DNA of 46,295 bases from Acidimicrobiaceae bacterium (lineage in GTDB: Bacteria > Actinomycetota > Acidimicrobiia > Acidimicrobiales > Ilumatobacteraceae). The notes under the pieces were generated by a model. It was not told the DNA's origin and did not search any database. It saw only the letters and a list, made by a program, of their open reading frames with translations. The position numbers were made by a program, and so were the translations under genes. Numbering within the stretch: position 1 is the stretch's first letter; every line of letters starts with the position of its first letter. Of the stretch, positions 34,242 through 42,469 are shown piece by piece. The DNA lies in the NCBI GenBank assembly GCA_003569125.1, contig BGOG01000017.1, forward strand, positions 1 to 46,295, in the 5' to 3' direction.

Positions 34242-34257
34242 TAGCTAATTCGCAAAT
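34234..34257 (+). terminator. Hairpin at the left edge of the insertion, probable rpe terminator
   Basis: ATTTGCGA (34234-34241) pairs with TCGCAAAT (34250-34257) around an 8-nt loop, followed on the plus strand by a T-rich tract. The left arm belongs to the direct repeat and the right arm to the inserted segment. The methyltransferase stop codon is in the loop. Confidence 0.55.
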
Positions 34258-35087
34258 TTTCTATTTTTAATCTCCGCAACGATGTAACTCAAATCTTGAA
34301 CTCCAAATTCTTTTGGGATTCCTTGAGCAAAAGCAGTCTCGTAAGTTAGCGAGGCTAATTTATCTGTTGGGGCACTCTGCATCTTTGTACCAAACAAGCC
34401 ATTTCTCCACATGATGGTTCGAGGTCGACTCGGGCCGAGAACCGTTCTTACTACTAATTCCTTATGAAGTTCGCTGACTTGAAGTATCAACTTCCAAACA
34501 TCACCCTGATGAGACCATTTATTCGATCCGTGTACCCGAATTGCTTCTCTCTTGGATTCTGATTCATCAGAAATAGCTGCCACGCTGTCAAATGGCACCG
34601 TGTCATCGAGCAAAATCACACCCCAATTGTTTAGGTGATTGATTGAGTGAACCAACTCTCGGTACGCCTGAACGAAAGTATGTTCTGCATCAATATAGAT
34701 CATGTCAAACTTTTTGTCTGGTCTCAGTTCGGCGAAAAAGTTGTCGGAAGAATTAACGAACACCGTGGTATTTCTTGGCAACTTAGTAATATCGAATGCG
34801 GGATCAATATCGACTCCCCATTTATTATCGGCAATCACACTTTGAAATGTTGCACCCTTAAAAATTCCTACTTCCAAATAATTTTCTCTTTTGGGCAGCA
34901 CATTCAAAATTGAGTTAATAACTCCAGAAACCCCGTATTTTGTATCAAGTGGCCTTGGTAGAAGAAAATGCTTTTTCCCATTAGAAGTTTGAATTTTGTT
35001 TCTCAAAACATGAAATAAATTTCTGGTTACTATGAGCCGCGATAATTTTTTAATAAATTTCATCAACCTATGATAGTCGCGATTCAT
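34245..35087 (-). CDS. Class I SAM-dependent methyltransferase (Methyltransf_24-like), inserted
   Basis: This 280-aa protein has motif I ENYLEVGIFKGATFQSVI (about residues 67-84), WGVDIDPAF, the acidic motif KFDMIYIDAEHTFVQAYREL, and WGVILLDDTVP. This is the style of Methyltransf_24 and cephalosporin-hydroxylase-like methyltransferases, often found in surface-glycan or natural-product loci. The gene is clearly more AT-rich than its surroundings and is bracketed by 30-bp direct repeats 879 bp apart, with no transposase or integrase. Both signs point to horizontal acquisition. The substrate is unknown. It lies between convergent rpe and a membrane-protein gene. Confidence 0.8.
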   Translation of the reverse strand: MNRDYHRLMKFIKKLSRLIVTRNLFHVLRNKIQTSNGKKHFLLPRPLDTKYGVSGVINSILNVLPKRENYLEVGIFKGATFQSVIADNKWGVDIDPAFDITKLPRNTTVFVNSSDNFFAELRPDKKFDMIYIDAEHTFVQAYRELVHSINHLNNWGVILLDDTVPFDSVAAISDESESKREAIRVHGSNKWSHQGDVWKLILQVSELHKELVVRTVLGPSRPRTIMWRNGLFGTKMQSAPTDKLASLTYETAFAQGIPKEFGVQDLSYIVAEIKNRKFAN

Positions 35088-35090
35088 GAG

Positions 35091-35120
35091 GCATTTAACT
35101 CGCGATGAAATTATTTGCGA
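35091..35120. repeat. 30-bp direct repeat, right copy
   Basis: It is the partner of 34212-34241 with one mismatch. Its right half encodes the last residues and stop codon of the membrane-anchored protein gene, so both neighbouring genes keep intact ends. Confidence 0.9.
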
Positions 35121-35838
35121 CGCGGGCTTCGTTTTCTCGGCTGAACTTTGGGTCGTGGCACGGATTTTTTTGAGACGGTTCCTGCGCCGACAAACAGACG
35201 CTTCGTGACAACTAATCCGACCAAAAAAAGCAAAACAAAAAATATTGGCAAAATCAAAGCCCGCAACAAACCACCACGAGCATTGCCCAACAGCGAGAAC
35301 ACTCCAGCGTTGATCGGCTGGCCATTGGGTAGCAGTGTCAAAACCGGATCTTCAATGGCTGGGCAAGGTTTGTCGGACTCGTCAACACCCACCACTGCGT
35401 CTCCGGCGAAGAGTTGTTTTTTTTGCACGAACTTTTGATTCAAGAGTTGGAAAAAGTTCACTGCCGCCAGCGCCGACAAGATAGGTGGTTCCGATGCGCA
35501 GAAACTTCGTCTCGCGTTCGGTGTACCGCACCGTTATCGCTCCAGCGTTGACATATGCGCCGAGTGAACCACCGCGAACTTGCACGACCTTGTAAATTGC
35601 TGCCGCGTCATCGAAAGAGATGACTTCGCCCAGAAAAGTTGCGATCGCCGCACGCGGAGCAACACAACCCAGGGGAAGAGTTGTTTGCGTCGTTGGATCA
35701 ATTAACGGGATGCTTTCATCCACGACGCCGTCAACAATTCCTTGCTCATCTGGGATCGTGTCGTCAACCGGTGGCGTCGCCGCGCGCACAAATTGCGCGC
35801 TACAGATTAACAGCGTCGCAATTATCGCGAGCGCAGAA
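35111..35838 (-). CDS. Secreted, C-terminally membrane-anchored protein of unknown function (one frameshift)
   Basis: Two frames join into one protein of about 240 aa. The N-terminal part has a signal-like hydrophobic stretch (SALAIIATLLICSAQFVRAA), then an acidic Pro/Asp-rich spacer (PPVDDTIPDEQG). The C-terminal part has a single helix ALILPIFFVLLFLVGLVV and a very basic tail ending PRKRSPRRK. This is the topology of a surface protein anchored by its C-terminus. The frames meet at a run of eight T's (35417-35424); one fewer would read through as AKKQLFAGDAVVG. I found no in-frame ATG, GTG or TTG before the signal, so the start is approximate. I do not recognise a family. Confidence 0.55.
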
Positions 35839-35839
35839 A

Positions 35840-36640
35840 TTATCTTCCGGTAAATTTTGGATCCCGCTTTTCGGTAAACGCCCGCATCGCCTCTGCCGTG
35901 TCACTAGTTGAAAAATTAACCGTCTGCGCTGCGGCTTCGCCATCTAACGCCTGCTCAAGCGTTAAATTCAAAGAATTATTTAGCAACTGTTTCGTTTGTG
36001 CCAAAGCAATCGGCGGCCCTGACGCGAGTTTTTGTGCCCACTGATCAACGAATGCATCCACCTCAGAATCAGGCAACACACGATTGACTAGACCCATCTC
36101 GTAGGCATCAGTCGCCCCAATAATTTCGCCGAAAAAAGCCAACTCTTTGGCACGATGCAAGCCGATGCGACGAGGCAGCACCCACGATCCGCCGAAATCA
36201 AGTGACAAACCACGCCGAACAAAAATCTCAGAAAAACGCGCCGTCTGCGAAGCAACAACCAAATCGCAACCCAGAGCCAAATTGCATCCGGCGCCAACGG
36301 CAACACCACGAACCTTGGCGATTGTCGGCTGGGGCAATTTTTGCAACGCAATACAAGCTTCATTGACCCGACGCATCGCCGCAAGTTGATGCATTTCGTT
36401 GCGCGGTGCCGTGTCACTTCGTTGTGCCGCATCACCGCGACCACTTAAGTCGGCGCCCGAGCAAAATTCTCCACCAGCACCAGTAATCACCACGACACGA
36501 TCGGCAGAATTGCCGGCGATCTCTCGAAATATCTCAGTCAGACCATCCCACATCAAATTATTGATCGCATTTTTCTTGTTCGGCTGGTTAATCGTCACAG
36601 TCACGACTGAATCTTTGCGTGTAACCCCGAGAGTTTCCAT
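35840..36640 (-). CDS. Enoyl-CoA hydratase/isomerase family protein
   Basis: A crotonase-fold protein of 266 aa from ATG 36640 (or 273 aa from 36661). The oxyanion-hole segments ITGAGGEFCSGADLSGRG and GVAVGAGCNLALGCDLVV are present, as is the active-site region RRGLSLDFGGSWVLPRRIG. The Asp in LSLDFGG lies where many hydratases have a catalytic Glu, so it could be an isomerase or another crotonase. It would act on acyl-CoA thioesters, in line with the thiolase and P450 at the left end. The upstream ATG at 36661 directly abuts the divergent start at 36662, leaving no room for a promoter, so I prefer 36640. Confidence 0.88.
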   Translation of the reverse strand: METLGVTRKDSVVTVTINQPNKKNAINNLMWDGLTEIFREIAGNSADRVVVITGAGGEFCSGADLSGRGDAAQRSDTAPRNEMHQLAAMRRVNEACIALQKLPQPTIAKVRGVAVGAGCNLALGCDLVVASQTARFSEIFVRRGLSLDFGGSWVLPRRIGLHRAKELAFFGEIIGATDAYEMGLVNRVLPDSEVDAFVDQWAQKLASGPPIALAQTKQLLNNSLNLTLEQALDGEAAAQTVNFSTSDTAEAMRAFTEKRDPKFTGR

Positions 36641-36661
36641 TTTATAGACGATACTTGCCAT

Positions 36662-36772
36662 ATGGGATTCAACCCGACTCGCAAACGCAACACCCGCCCA
36701 ATCGACTATTTGATTGTGGCTAGCGCAATGCTCGCAATCATCGCACTCGTGATCTGGGCATTTGCCGGCTAA
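36662..36772 (+). CDS. Small (36-aa) single-helix membrane protein
   Basis: ATG 36662 opens a 36-codon frame with a basic N-terminus (MGFNPTRKRNTRPID) and one hydrophobic helix (YLIVASAMLAIIALVIWAFA). Its stop directly abuts the ATG of the next gene with no gap, which supports it being a real, co-translated gene. I recall similar very short proteins in actinobacteria. The function is unknown. It begins back to back with the enoyl-CoA hydratase reading frame. Confidence 0.7.
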   Translation: MGFNPTRKRNTRPIDYLIVASAMLAIIALVIWAFAG

Positions 36773-36973
36773 ATGTCAAAATCAATTTGGGATGGTTTGT
36801 ACGGCGATGTTGAAGTCCGTCGTGTGCAACCTTACGAAGCACTCAAGATGTATACCTGCCCCGGCTGCAACCAAGACATTTACGAAGGTATGGGTCACTA
36901 TGTTTGCGTGCCAACCGAAGCACCAGATTTACGCCGACATTGGCATTACGCCTGCTGGGATCGCCGCTCTTAA
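36773..36973 (+). CDS. Small conserved zinc-binding-type protein
   Basis: This 66-aa protein has a CPGCNQDI pair (Cys29/Cys32), a second site HYVCVP and the C-terminal RRHWHYACWDRR with His/Cys residues, the pattern of a compact zinc-binding domain. Actinobacterial proteins of this shape are often automatically named ATP/GTP-binding protein, without evidence. It follows the 36-aa membrane protein with no gap. Its stop is one base before the convergent phnE stop. The role is unknown. Confidence 0.75.
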   Translation: MSKSIWDGLYGDVEVRRVQPYEALKMYTCPGCNQDIYEGMGHYVCVPTEAPDLRRHWHYACWDRRS

Positions 36974-38623
36974 TTACTCAACGAGTTTGCGAACCCACGA
37001 ACCAAGCAATTCAATCGCATACACCACAACAAAAGTTAAAATCAAAATTGCACCAACAGTTTGGTACTCAATTACGCGCAATGCACTGAGCAGCAAAAAT
37101 CCGATTCCGCCTCCACCAACGATGCCAAGAACGGTAGATGATCTCAAATTTACGTCGAGTAAATACAAAGTCTGACTTACCAAGTTTGGCATTGCTTGCG
37201 GTAGCACCGCAGCGAAAAACTCCTGTGAACGGGTTGCCCCGGTAGCAAAAATGGCATCTCGCGGCTCCGGCGCAACTTCTTCGAGAGTATCGGCAATAAG
37301 TTTCGCCATAAAAAATGCAGTACCAAGCGTGAGCGCCAATGTTCCGGGCACAGGGCCAAGACCCATGGCACTAACAAACAATACGGCAACGATCAGCTCC
37401 GGGATTCCCCTAAAAGCGAGCATAAACAAGCGGGTGCCAGAATAGATGACTCGATTAACAACAATGTTTCGTGCGGCAAGAAGCGCAAGTGGCAAAGCAA
37501 TTAATAAACCAAGAATCGTCGCAACGAATCCAATTGCGATTGTTTCAAGAATCCCACGAATTATTTCTGGACGTGCCGTATTGAAATCAGGAGGAAACAA
37601 ATCCGCTGATGTTTTAAAAATTTCATCTAAATATCCGAACGACGAAATTATCGGAATCTTAATTGTGACAAGTGCAAGTATTAATAAACCTGCATAAAAC
37701 AAGACTGCAGATATACGCAACCTTCGCTCTGAAGTCCAAGGCAAATTTAATTTACGCAGAGTCACCGCCTTAAGCAAAATTTTGTGGTCACGCTCGGTAG
37801 ATTTCTTCCGAGCTTTCTGATTTTTTGTAATGACCGCAGACTGTTCGCCGATAATTGATGCACGAAGTCTGTTTGAACTAATCTCAATCAGAGTTATTAC
37901 TACAAAAATTACAGACACCGCAGCAAGCGCACGTGAATAATCAAGACCTCGCAAAGCAGTTTGAATTACAAAACCAATTCCTCCGGCGCCGACCCATCCA
38001 AGAACTGCCGACTCTCTCACATTGATATCAAGGCGATACAACGCAGCACCAATAAATGTTGGTGTCGCCTGAGGCACAATCGTCGCCAATATCGTCTGCC
38101 ATTTAGACGCACCAGTTGATGAAACTGCATCGCGAGGGGCTTCTGTAGCGCTCTCGATTGCCTCCGTGTAGAGCTTGCCAATCATTCCAATTGAGTGCAG
38201 CGCGAGCGCGAGAATGCCTCCAAGAGGGCCGATGCCTACTGCCAACACAAAAATTGCAGCAATAATGAGAGTTGGCACCGCTCGAGCCAACGTGATTATC
38301 GCTCGACAGACTGCAAAGGTCGCAGCATTCGGTGTTGTATTGCGTGCCGCGCCAAATGCCAATGGAATACTTAAAATCACTGACGCAGTCGTGCCAATTA
38401 ATGCCATCCATAAGGTTTCAATAGTTGCATCAATTACCTGGCCCATTTGATCGAACCGGGGTGGAAACATGTATTGAAGCAAATTCCATAAGTCATCAAA
38501 GCCACCAAACAATGTTGAAAATGTCATTTTTATGTATAGCCACGACCAAATCGTCGCAGCAACAAACACAAAAAAAACGCCACCTAACTTCAAACGCTTT
38601 GTTGAGCGGGGGGCGCTCAACAT
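36974..38623 (-). CDS. phnE: Phosphonate ABC transporter permease, tandem PhnE-PhnE fusion
   Basis: The 549-aa protein contains two complete BPD permease domains. The first covers about residues 1-270 (ATIETLWMALIGTTASVILS ... APRDAVSSTGASKWQTILATI ... GWVGAGGIGFVIQTAL). The second covers about 290-549 (GILETIAIGFVATILGLL ... EPRDAIFATGATRSQEFFAAV ... GIVGGGGIGFLLLSAL). Each has its own EAA loop for docking to PhnC. Most PhnE proteins have one domain and homodimerise; here the pseudo-dimer is covalent. Its ATG overlaps the phnC stop by one base. It should form the membrane channel of the PhnCDE importer. Confidence 0.92.
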   Translation of the reverse strand: MLSAPRSTKRLKLGGVFFVFVAATIWSWLYIKMTFSTLFGGFDDLWNLLQYMFPPRFDQMGQVIDATIETLWMALIGTTASVILSIPLAFGAARNTTPNAATFAVCRAIITLARAVPTLIIAAIFVLAVGIGPLGGILALALHSIGMIGKLYTEAIESATEAPRDAVSSTGASKWQTILATIVPQATPTFIGAALYRLDINVRESAVLGWVGAGGIGFVIQTALRGLDYSRALAAVSVIFVVITLIEISSNRLRASIIGEQSAVITKNQKARKKSTERDHKILLKAVTLRKLNLPWTSERRLRISAVLFYAGLLILALVTIKIPIISSFGYLDEIFKTSADLFPPDFNTARPEIIRGILETIAIGFVATILGLLIALPLALLAARNIVVNRVIYSGTRLFMLAFRGIPELIVAVLFVSAMGLGPVPGTLALTLGTAFFMAKLIADTLEEVAPEPRDAIFATGATRSQEFFAAVLPQAMPNLVSQTLYLLDVNLRSSTVLGIVGGGGIGFLLLSALRVIEYQTVGAILILTFVVVYAIELLGSWVRKLVE

Positions 38624-39459
38624 TACGAACTCAAAGAAGCAACTGATTTAGGAAACTCTGCTTCTTGTTTAGCTAAATCATTACTACGATCGGCACGCCG
38701 ATAAACATCCATTACATCTTCTTGAGTTAATCCAATGGCTGAACGATCAAGAACTACTTTTCCATCGCGTAAACCAACGATTCGATTCGCCCAATCAATT
38801 GCCAACTCAACTTGATGCAACGTAACGATTACTGTCATTTTTTCTTCGATAGAAATTTTGAGCAACAACTCAAGCACTTGAGCGCTTGACTCTGGGTCAA
38901 GCGACGCAACTGGTTCATCAGCAAGCAACATCACCGGTTGTTGCATTAAACTTCTTGCAATTGCGACACGCTGCATTTGCCCACCAGAAAGAGTGTCAGC
39001 GCGCTGGAATGCTTGACTATCAAGACCAACGCGCTCAAGATGCTCGAAAGCTTCGCGACGAAGTGCTTTTGGATAACTTACTAACCCGTACCGTGGACCA
39101 GCGAGTCGTCCGAGTGCCCCGGTCAAAACATTTTCTAAGCAGGTAGCCCGACCAACCAGACCAAACTGTTGAAACACAAAACCGATATTTTTACGAATCT
39201 GACGCAACTCTTTTGACTTTGCATCACCAACGTTGCATCCCATCACGAGAACTTCACCGCCAGTTGGCTTGTGTAATCCGTTGATGTGTCTGAGCAGTGT
39301 TGACTTACCAGAACCAGACTGACCGATTAGAGATAACAACTGGCCCCTTGGCACGACGAGATCAACTTCGTCGAGCGCAAGGGTTCCAGTTGCAAATCGT
39401 TTCGAAACCTTTGTCAAACTTACAATTGGATCGGCTTCGGTCGAAAATATTTTTGACAT
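38623..39459 (-). CDS. phnC: Phosphonate ABC transporter ATP-binding protein
   Basis: PhnC powers phosphonate import. The 278-aa protein has Walker A GQSGSGKST, the Q-loop FVFQQFGLVGRATCLENVL, signature LSGGQMQRVAIARSL, Walker B VMLLADEPVASLD and the switch histidine in IVTLHQVELA. The Q-loop context and the HINGLHKPTGGEV region are typical of PhnC rather than of amino-acid or phosphate importers. It lies between phnD and phnE. A short CTAG-rich palindromic spacer (39476-39491) lies between phnD and phnC. Confidence 0.93.
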   Translation of the reverse strand: MSKIFSTEADPIVSLTKVSKRFATGTLALDEVDLVVPRGQLLSLIGQSGSGKSTLLRHINGLHKPTGGEVLVMGCNVGDAKSKELRQIRKNIGFVFQQFGLVGRATCLENVLTGALGRLAGPRYGLVSYPKALRREAFEHLERVGLDSQAFQRADTLSGGQMQRVAIARSLMQQPVMLLADEPVASLDPESSAQVLELLLKISIEEKMTVIVTLHQVELAIDWANRIVGLRDGKVVLDRSAIGLTQEDVMDVYRRADRSNDLAKQEAEFPKSVASLSS

Positions 39460-39475
39460 AGGTATAAGATCGCTT

Positions 39476-39491
39476 CTAGTTACTAGCTAGT
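39476..39491. repeat. CTAG-rich palindromic spacer between phnD and phnC
   Basis: CTAGTTACTAGCTAGT contains the perfect 10-bp palindrome ACTAGCTAGT. It resembles the elements at 10642-10684 and 4299-4330. It could reduce read-through from the binding-protein gene into the ATPase gene. Confidence 0.4.
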
Positions 39492-39499
39492 TTTGAGAC

Positions 39500-40564
39500 T
39501 TATCGACACTTAGTCGAACGAGTTGCTTCGCAAACTTGACGGATTCCGTCGTAGTAACTGTCAGCAACTTTTGTGAAACCCCACGACTTGTCTTCAATGA
39601 TTCGACAATCAGTCGCAGTGGCGCAAAACCCGGCAGCGACGAAACCTGGCACGTTCGCTTTTTCAAGCACCGTTGTTCGAATTATTTCGACCAGGTCTTT
39701 TGGCAAATCAACGCGAACCGCCATAGGCGATCCGGCAATTACTTCGCTCTTCCAGACGGTCTTGACGGCGCCCTTGGCAAGTTTGCCTTGGTCAATCAAT
39801 AGCGAGTCAACCATGTCGTCATAAGCAAAACCGACGTCGCAAGTTCCACGTTCGATTGAAAGTACTGACGAATCATGTCCACCGGCAAAAGTCGACGTGT
39901 AGTCACTTGATGAAATTCCATTTGCCAGAAGTCCTGCAGTTGGATATAAGAATCCCGAAGTTGAGGCCGCGTCAACAAAGCAAACATTCTTGCCTTTGAA
40001 ATCCTTGATTGACGTGACATCAGAGCGAGATGATTTGGTGATGCCATAGCTGTAATAGCCAGGCTTTCCTGTTGCTGACGGAATCGCAGCACCGATTGGA
40101 TCGATCTTTGCTCCGCGAGCTTTGGCAAGTACGTATGAGAACGGGCCGTAAAACGCCATGTCAACCCTTCCCGCAACTTGCGCTTCGATAACACCTGCAT
40201 AGTCTGTTGCCGCATAAAACTCAACTGGCAAACCAGTTGCTTGGCTCATCAACTTGACGAAGTTTTGATATCGCAGTGTCATTGACGCTGCATTCTCCGA
40301 AGGCACAGCACCGATGATGAGTTTCGTTGGCCAGCCGACACGTGTTGCTTGCCATGTGTATTTCTTTGTTGATGTTGAGTATGTGCACTTAAATGTTCCG
40401 CTTGTCTTATTTAAGGATGTCTTTGCACATGTGTCACCGGCTTTAACTGATGGCGCTGCCAATGTTGCAATTGGAAACGAAACCGATAAAGCAAGCGCTG
40501 CCGCAGTTATCAATCGAACTGAATGGCGACCAACCATTGAGCCCTCGCGTTTGAAGATATTCAT
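39500..40564 (-). CDS. phnD: Phosphonate ABC transporter substrate-binding protein
   Basis: The 354-aa precursor has a signal peptide (HSVRLITAAALALSVSFPIATLAA). A short Cys-containing region (KAGDTCAKTSL ... GTFKCTY) precedes the binding domain. That domain has PhnD features: IGAVPSENAASMTLRYQNF, FYAATDYAGVIEAQVAGRVDMAFYGPFSYVLA, and GKNVCFVDAASTSGFLYPTAG. PhnD captures 2-aminoethylphosphonate or related compounds outside the membrane. ATG 40564 is chosen because an AAAGGGA ribosome binding site lies 9 bases upstream; the longer frame starts before it. It follows the beta-propeller gene by 75 bp and is likely co-transcribed with it. Confidence 0.93.
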   Translation of the reverse strand: MNIFKREGSMVGRHSVRLITAAALALSVSFPIATLAAPSVKAGDTCAKTSLNKTSGTFKCTYSTSTKKYTWQATRVGWPTKLIIGAVPSENAASMTLRYQNFVKLMSQATGLPVEFYAATDYAGVIEAQVAGRVDMAFYGPFSYVLAKARGAKIDPIGAAIPSATGKPGYYSYGITKSSRSDVTSIKDFKGKNVCFVDAASTSGFLYPTAGLLANGISSSDYTSTFAGGHDSSVLSIERGTCDVGFAYDDMVDSLLIDQGKLAKGAVKTVWKSEVIAGSPMAVRVDLPKDLVEIIRTTVLEKANVPGFVAAGFCATATDCRIIEDKSWGFTKVADSYYDGIRQVCEATRSTKCR

Positions 40565-40639
40565 TTTAATTGTCCCTTTCATTGTGGTTGAACTTGATAT
40601 TTAAGTTTTGAAAAATTACTTTGTGATGCTAAATTTCGG

Positions 40640-42337
40640 TCACTTCGGAGCAGTCAATTCAAACATTGCGACTGTCCCTGACAATTCATAACTGATTATG
40701 AACATTGGCTTGCCAGTCGGACTCTTTTTGCCGTCTAAGAACAACGCGCCTTCTGGCGAGACGTTTCCGGCAGTGCCCAGAATTATGTCGCCACCTGGTA
40801 TTGAAGTGTTCAAGTATTGACGAAATTGAGGCTTGACTGGATCGGTTATGTCGTAGAGCATGACTCCGCTGTCACGCTCAAGTACAAGAATCATCCATGT
40901 TCGACCGTAGGCGGTTCCAATTGCTAAACCTTCAGGCTCTGGACCTTTTGACGCGCTTCGTGATTCAAACGAACTTACTAAACCAGTTGTTGTGTTCCAG
41001 TCTGCGTTAAACAATTTTGATCTCTCACTTGCAACTATTCTTTCAATTTCGTCTCCTGAGTCAAAAATTCTTTGGGCAGGGAAAACACCTTCAAGAGTTG
41101 GGGCCTTCCATACCGAGAACGATCGAGCTCCGAAAGAATACGGAGTTGAAACTTTTGTATTTGCTGTGACAACTGTTCCTGTAACGCTCGCTGGAGAAAA
41201 CGGAGTCACTTTCATTCGTCCGGCAACGGCGTCCGACTTGAACGTTGAGCTAAGAGTTGAATCACCGGCAACACTAAGGCGAAGATCTTCGGCTTCGAGT
41301 TTCGTTGGGTCAGTGCCGCCCATCAAGCATGGGTACTCTCGCGCGTCACCTTCGTTCGCGGTAATCAAATACGTATTTCCACCAGCAACAACTGAACCAA
41401 TTGCGTCTGGTTGGTACATACCTTGAATATTGCGCGCACCAATATCAATTACATTGTCTCTGTCGCTTGAGTCAAGCCCAGTGTTGTAGAGGTTATGGTT
41501 CTTAAAACCAAGACCAGAAATTCCAACTATTGATTTCGATGCGAGATCCACGGTCGCAATTGCGTTGTTCTCTTGCAAAGTAACCCATGCTGTTGAACCA
41601 TCAGGTGAAATAGTCACATATTCTGGTTCGAGGTCTTGGGCAACAGATGCACCTGGGCCAAAAACACGACCACCAGCATAAGTAATCGCAGATTTGCGGT
41701 CATTGAAAGATGAGAAATCTAAAACTGTTGCAGAAAGGGATTTTGCTTGAAGGTCAATAATCGAAACAGAACCTTTCGGATCTGAAGTCTCAGTAAGAAC
41801 TCCATTTGTTAAACAATAATTTTTTGGTTGAGCTTCGTCAGCAGTAATCACGTATCGACCGTTAGGTGAAATGTGAATTGAGTCCGGCAAGACACCAACG
41901 GTCACACCGTCGGTTGCCCCGGCGCGAAGTACTCCGTTTGTATCCATAACAAAAACTTTTCCGGCAGTCGTAGCTTCACCAACAGATGTCGCAACAACGA
42001 CGACGCCATTTTGAGCTGCAACACTTTGAATGCCAGTGACGCCCTTATCAGAAAACGAAACGCTCTTGATTAGTTTTGGCTTTTTGGCATTTGCAATATC
42101 AACAATTTCAATTGAATTTGTTTTGCCATTTGTAATAAACAAGCGCTTTGACTTCGCGTCTACCGCTGAAATCTCGGCACCTGCAATGCCTGAACCTGTG
42201 GAATAGCTGGCAAGAAGTTTTAGTTCTGAACCATTTGGTGCATTTGAGGTAGTGCTTCCGCCGAGGGCATTAGCGCCTGCACCAAAAATTGATGCAGTCA
42301 TGATTGATAGGACAAGAGTGATTGTTAGTTTTTTCAT
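40640..42337 (-). CDS. Secreted choice-of-anchor-I-type beta-propeller protein
   Basis: The 565-aa precursor has a signal peptide (KKLTITLVLSIMTASIFGAGANA). Repeated propeller blades follow: GAEISAVDAKSKRLFITNG, GVLPDSIHISPNGRYVITADE, EPEYVTISPDGSTAWVTLQE, YQPDAIGSVVAGGNTYLITANEGDARE cut across blades, and late PEGLAIGTAYGRTWMILVLE. This matches the choice-of-anchor I / esterase-like extracellular proteins sometimes annotated as alkaline-phosphatase-like. The enzyme activity, if any, is unproven. As first gene of the phnD-phnC-phnE strand it may release or bind phosphonate or phosphate compounds outside the cell. No C-terminal anchor is seen. Confidence 0.78.
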   Translation of the reverse strand: MKKLTITLVLSIMTASIFGAGANALGGSTTSNAPNGSELKLLASYSTGSGIAGAEISAVDAKSKRLFITNGKTNSIEIVDIANAKKPKLIKSVSFSDKGVTGIQSVAAQNGVVVVATSVGEATTAGKVFVMDTNGVLRAGATDGVTVGVLPDSIHISPNGRYVITADEAQPKNYCLTNGVLTETSDPKGSVSIIDLQAKSLSATVLDFSSFNDRKSAITYAGGRVFGPGASVAQDLEPEYVTISPDGSTAWVTLQENNAIATVDLASKSIVGISGLGFKNHNLYNTGLDSSDRDNVIDIGARNIQGMYQPDAIGSVVAGGNTYLITANEGDAREYPCLMGGTDPTKLEAEDLRLSVAGDSTLSSTFKSDAVAGRMKVTPFSPASVTGTVVTANTKVSTPYSFGARSFSVWKAPTLEGVFPAQRIFDSGDEIERIVASERSKLFNADWNTTTGLVSSFESRSASKGPEPEGLAIGTAYGRTWMILVLERDSGVMLYDITDPVKPQFRQYLNTSIPGGDIILGTAGNVSPEGALFLDGKKSPTGKPMFIISYELSGTVAMFELTAPK

Positions 42338-42436
42338 ACGACGAATCTACGAAACACAAATGAATTTGAAGTTAATAGAGCATTGAACTCGCTTTAAATT
42401 TGCTCAAACAATTTACTTTTCGCCAGTTGAATATGA

Positions 42437-42452
42437 CTTGTTTTAATTCAAG
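42437..42452. promoter_or_regulatory. Possible operator in the divergent phosphonate promoter
   Basis: CTTGTTTTAATTCAAG is an imperfect palindrome (12 of 16 positions symmetric), ending 17 bp before the dioxygenase ATG in the 132-bp divergent region. A clear PHO-box array was not found, so control by phosphate versus substrate is open. Confidence 0.3.
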
Positions 42453-42469
42453 CAACTACCGTCTTGAGT

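Noticed and set aside
34245-35087. Transposon or IS explanation for the repeat-flanked gene
   Set aside because: There is no transposase, the unit has no terminal inverted repeats, and a 30-bp duplication is too long for common target-site duplications.
42338-42469. PHO-box array in the divergent phosphonate promoter
   Set aside because: TTCA/TGAA words occur, but at 6- and 17-bp steps, not as 11-bp direct repeats, so PhoP/PhoB binding is not supported.
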